A program made the translations under genes and the position numbers. Shown here one piece after another: positions 62,946 through 64,000 of a stretch of DNA of 64,000 nt (the stretch's first letter is position 1; every line of letters begins with the position of its first letter). The stretch is taken from positions 558,001 to 622,000 of the forward strand of contig NZ_OY762929.1 in assembly GCF_963666675.1 (NCBI RefSeq). Reading direction: 5' to 3'. Under the pieces are notes generated by a model. It did not search any database. It was not told the DNA's origin and saw only the letters and a list, made by a program, of their open reading frames with translations. This stretch comes from an uncultured Desulfobacter sp. GTDB taxonomy: Bacteria > Desulfobacterota > Desulfobacteria > Desulfobacterales > Desulfobacteraceae.

Positions 62946-63140
62946 CTCTTTGTTCCTGTTTCATCGGGCTGTATGTGGCCAACCCCTGTTCATTTAAAAA
63001 TTTAAACCCGTAAAAATATCCCAATTAATTCACAAAAGGCAAGGGTAAAAAGGAAAAGATCTTGTTGGATATGACGCCCCATTTATGATACTTCTTTTTC
63101 CTTGGCTGTCTTGAATGTCGGGCTTGATCATAAGCTTGTC

Positions 63141-63226
63141 CATTTTTTGTAGGGGCAACCCCCTGTGGTTGCCCCCGTTAGGGCAGGCACAGAGACCTGC
63201 CCCTACAATGGCCGACGTTAGAACCA
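63141..63226 (-). repeat. Dispersed intergenic repeat, copy C (inverted)
   Basis: Read on the minus strand it starts GGTTCTAACGTCGGCC, then GTAGGGGCAGG, GTGCCTGCCCTAACG, GGGGCAACCACAGGGGG and TTGCCCCTACAAAAAATGG. It is the most complete of three copies and shows the full order of parts seen in copies A and B. Confidence 0.78.
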
Positions 63227-63279
63227 GGCCCTAAATGTCAATAGAACATAGTTGGATCATTTAAGTGTTTATGAGGTGA

Positions 63280-64000
63280 ATGGTGGATATAAAATTTGAC
63301 TCCGGCAAAAAAAGATCACTAAAGGCGCGGTATGAGGCCCAGAAAATTGCCTTTGCGCCGGTGGTGTTCCAGGCCGTTCGGCTGCTCAGGGATCTGAACA
63401 TTCTTAACGTCATTGAGGCGGCCGGAAAGACCGGGCTTAACGTCGAAGAGATCTCGGAACAGACAGGGGTCTCCTGCTACGGGGTAACCGTTCTGTGCGA
63501 AACCGGACTGAGCCAGGACGTTCTGGAGATGAAAGATGATTGCTATATCATAACCCGAGTGGGCCATTTTTTGCTCAACGACGAATTGACAAAAGTGAAT
63601 ATGGATTTTGTCCAGGACGTTTGTTACGAGGGCCTTTTCCGATTGGACCTGGCCATTGAAACGGGTAAACCTGCGGGATTGGAAGTGTTTGGCCAATGGC
63701 CCACGATTTACGACGCCTTAAGTGAACTGCCTGCCAAAGCCAAGGAGAGTTGGTTTGCCTTTGACCATTTTTATAGTGACTCGGCCTTTCCGGCGGCATT
63801 GCCCTATGTATTCGAGCTTAATCCCCGGTCCATTTTAGACATCGGCGCAAATACCGGTAAATTTGCCATCCAATGTGTCCGCCATAATCCGGATGTCCAT
63901 GTCACGATGATGGATTTACCCGGACAACTTGCCAAGGCAAAGGAGAATATTGCTGCACAAGGGGTCGATCACAGAATCACCCCATATCCTGTCAGTGATT
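63280..64000 (+). CDS. SAM-dependent O-methyltransferase-like protein, 5' part
   Basis: The gene starts at ATG 63280 (or GTG 63283), with GAGGTG immediately upstream, and is cut by the right edge; about 240 residues are seen. Residues 20-110 form a winged-helix/dimerisation-like region (VFQAVRLLRDLNILNVIEA, VEEISEQTGVSCYGVTVL). SAM-binding motif I is SILDIGANTGKFAIQC, followed by the acidic strand MMDLPGQL. This layout is that of plant-type/O-methyltransferase 2 enzymes. It is divergent from the ketosynthase gene (334-base gap), so it may modify that enzyme's product. The C-terminal end is not seen. Confidence 0.8.
   Translation, partial: MVDIKFDSGKKRSLKARYEAQKIAFAPVVFQAVRLLRDLNILNVIEAAGKTGLNVEEISEQTGVSCYGVTVLCETGLSQDVLEMKDDCYIITRVGHFLLNDELTKVNMDFVQDVCYEGLFRLDLAIETGKPAGLEVFGQWPTIYDALSELPAKAKESWFAFDHFYSDSAFPAALPYVFELNPRSILDIGANTGKFAIQCVRHNPDVHVTMMDLPGQLAKAKENIAAQGVDHRITPYPVSD

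Overview
The window looks like chromosomal DNA of a strictly anaerobic, sulfate-reducer-type member of the Desulfobacterota, most like Desulfobacteraceae. This is an inference from gene content: a multiheme cytochrome complex, a class I hybrid cluster protein, a DUF169/TSUP pair, D-lactate/glycolate dehydrogenase-type GlcD-GlcF, a class I adenylate cyclase and HDOD/GAF signalling. No rRNA, tRNA, CRISPR array, prophage or origin was recognised. Most of the window is ordinary chromosome. The accessory signals are one decayed transposase, one truncated transporter gene, one cytochrome gene remnant and several dispersed intergenic repeats.

Layout. 1-2.9 kb: SNF2 helicase followed by a SWIM protein that runs off the left edge. 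3.1-4.8 kb: frameshifted transposase. 5.1-9.5 kb: cytochrome b, Rieske protein and an eight-heme cytochrome with HEAT/TPR repeats, probably one membrane redox complex. 9.6-13.1 kb: pseudouridine synthase and GlcD/GlcF. 13.1-15.5 kb: hcp with an FNR/HcpR-like box, convergent to a broken cytochrome gene. 15.7-17.0 kb: two exported proteins. 17.2-22.8 kb: YbaK, TSUP and AEC transporters, a PEP-CTERM C39-like protein, nadE, a SpoU methyltransferase and a thioesterase. 23.2-29.6 kb: class II aldolase closely followed by a five-gene peptide/nickel-type ABC transporter and a truncated EamA gene. 29.8-34.5 kb: SH3 protein, purine nucleoside phosphorylase, DHH phosphoesterase, patatin, and an Lrp regulator divergent from a LysE exporter.

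34.6-41.5 kb: isochorismatase-like hydrolase, chemoreceptor, an 18-G tract, DUF523/DUF1722, and an NAD-binding/DUF2867 protein coupled to an MBL-fold lipoprotein. 41.7-46.8 kb: a 51-residue Arg-rich protein, receiver-like/TPR protein, class I adenylate cyclase and a divergent HDOD protein, a compact signalling block. 46.8-50.2 kb: IMPACT protein, HTH-cupin regulator with a clear operator, and leuC/leuD. 50.3-54.5 kb: an Oxa1/EMC3-like membrane protein and a TSUP-DUF169 pair behind a structured leader, with matching palindromes near both this pair and the next gene. 54.5-58.9 kb: a coupled set of PEP-synthase-like phosphotransferase, dual-specificity phosphatase/YkgJ fusion and HAD phosphatase. 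59-61.7 kb: polyphosphate kinase and ArsC. 61.8-64 kb: StlD/DarB-like ketosynthase and the start of a methyltransferase gene cut by the right edge.

The best candidates for something undescribed are the phosphotransfer/phosphatase cluster at 54.5-58.9 kb, the structured leader and twin palindromes around DUF169-TSUP, and the cytochrome b-Rieske-octaheme/TPR complex. All functional statements are family-level readings made by eye; no database search was run.
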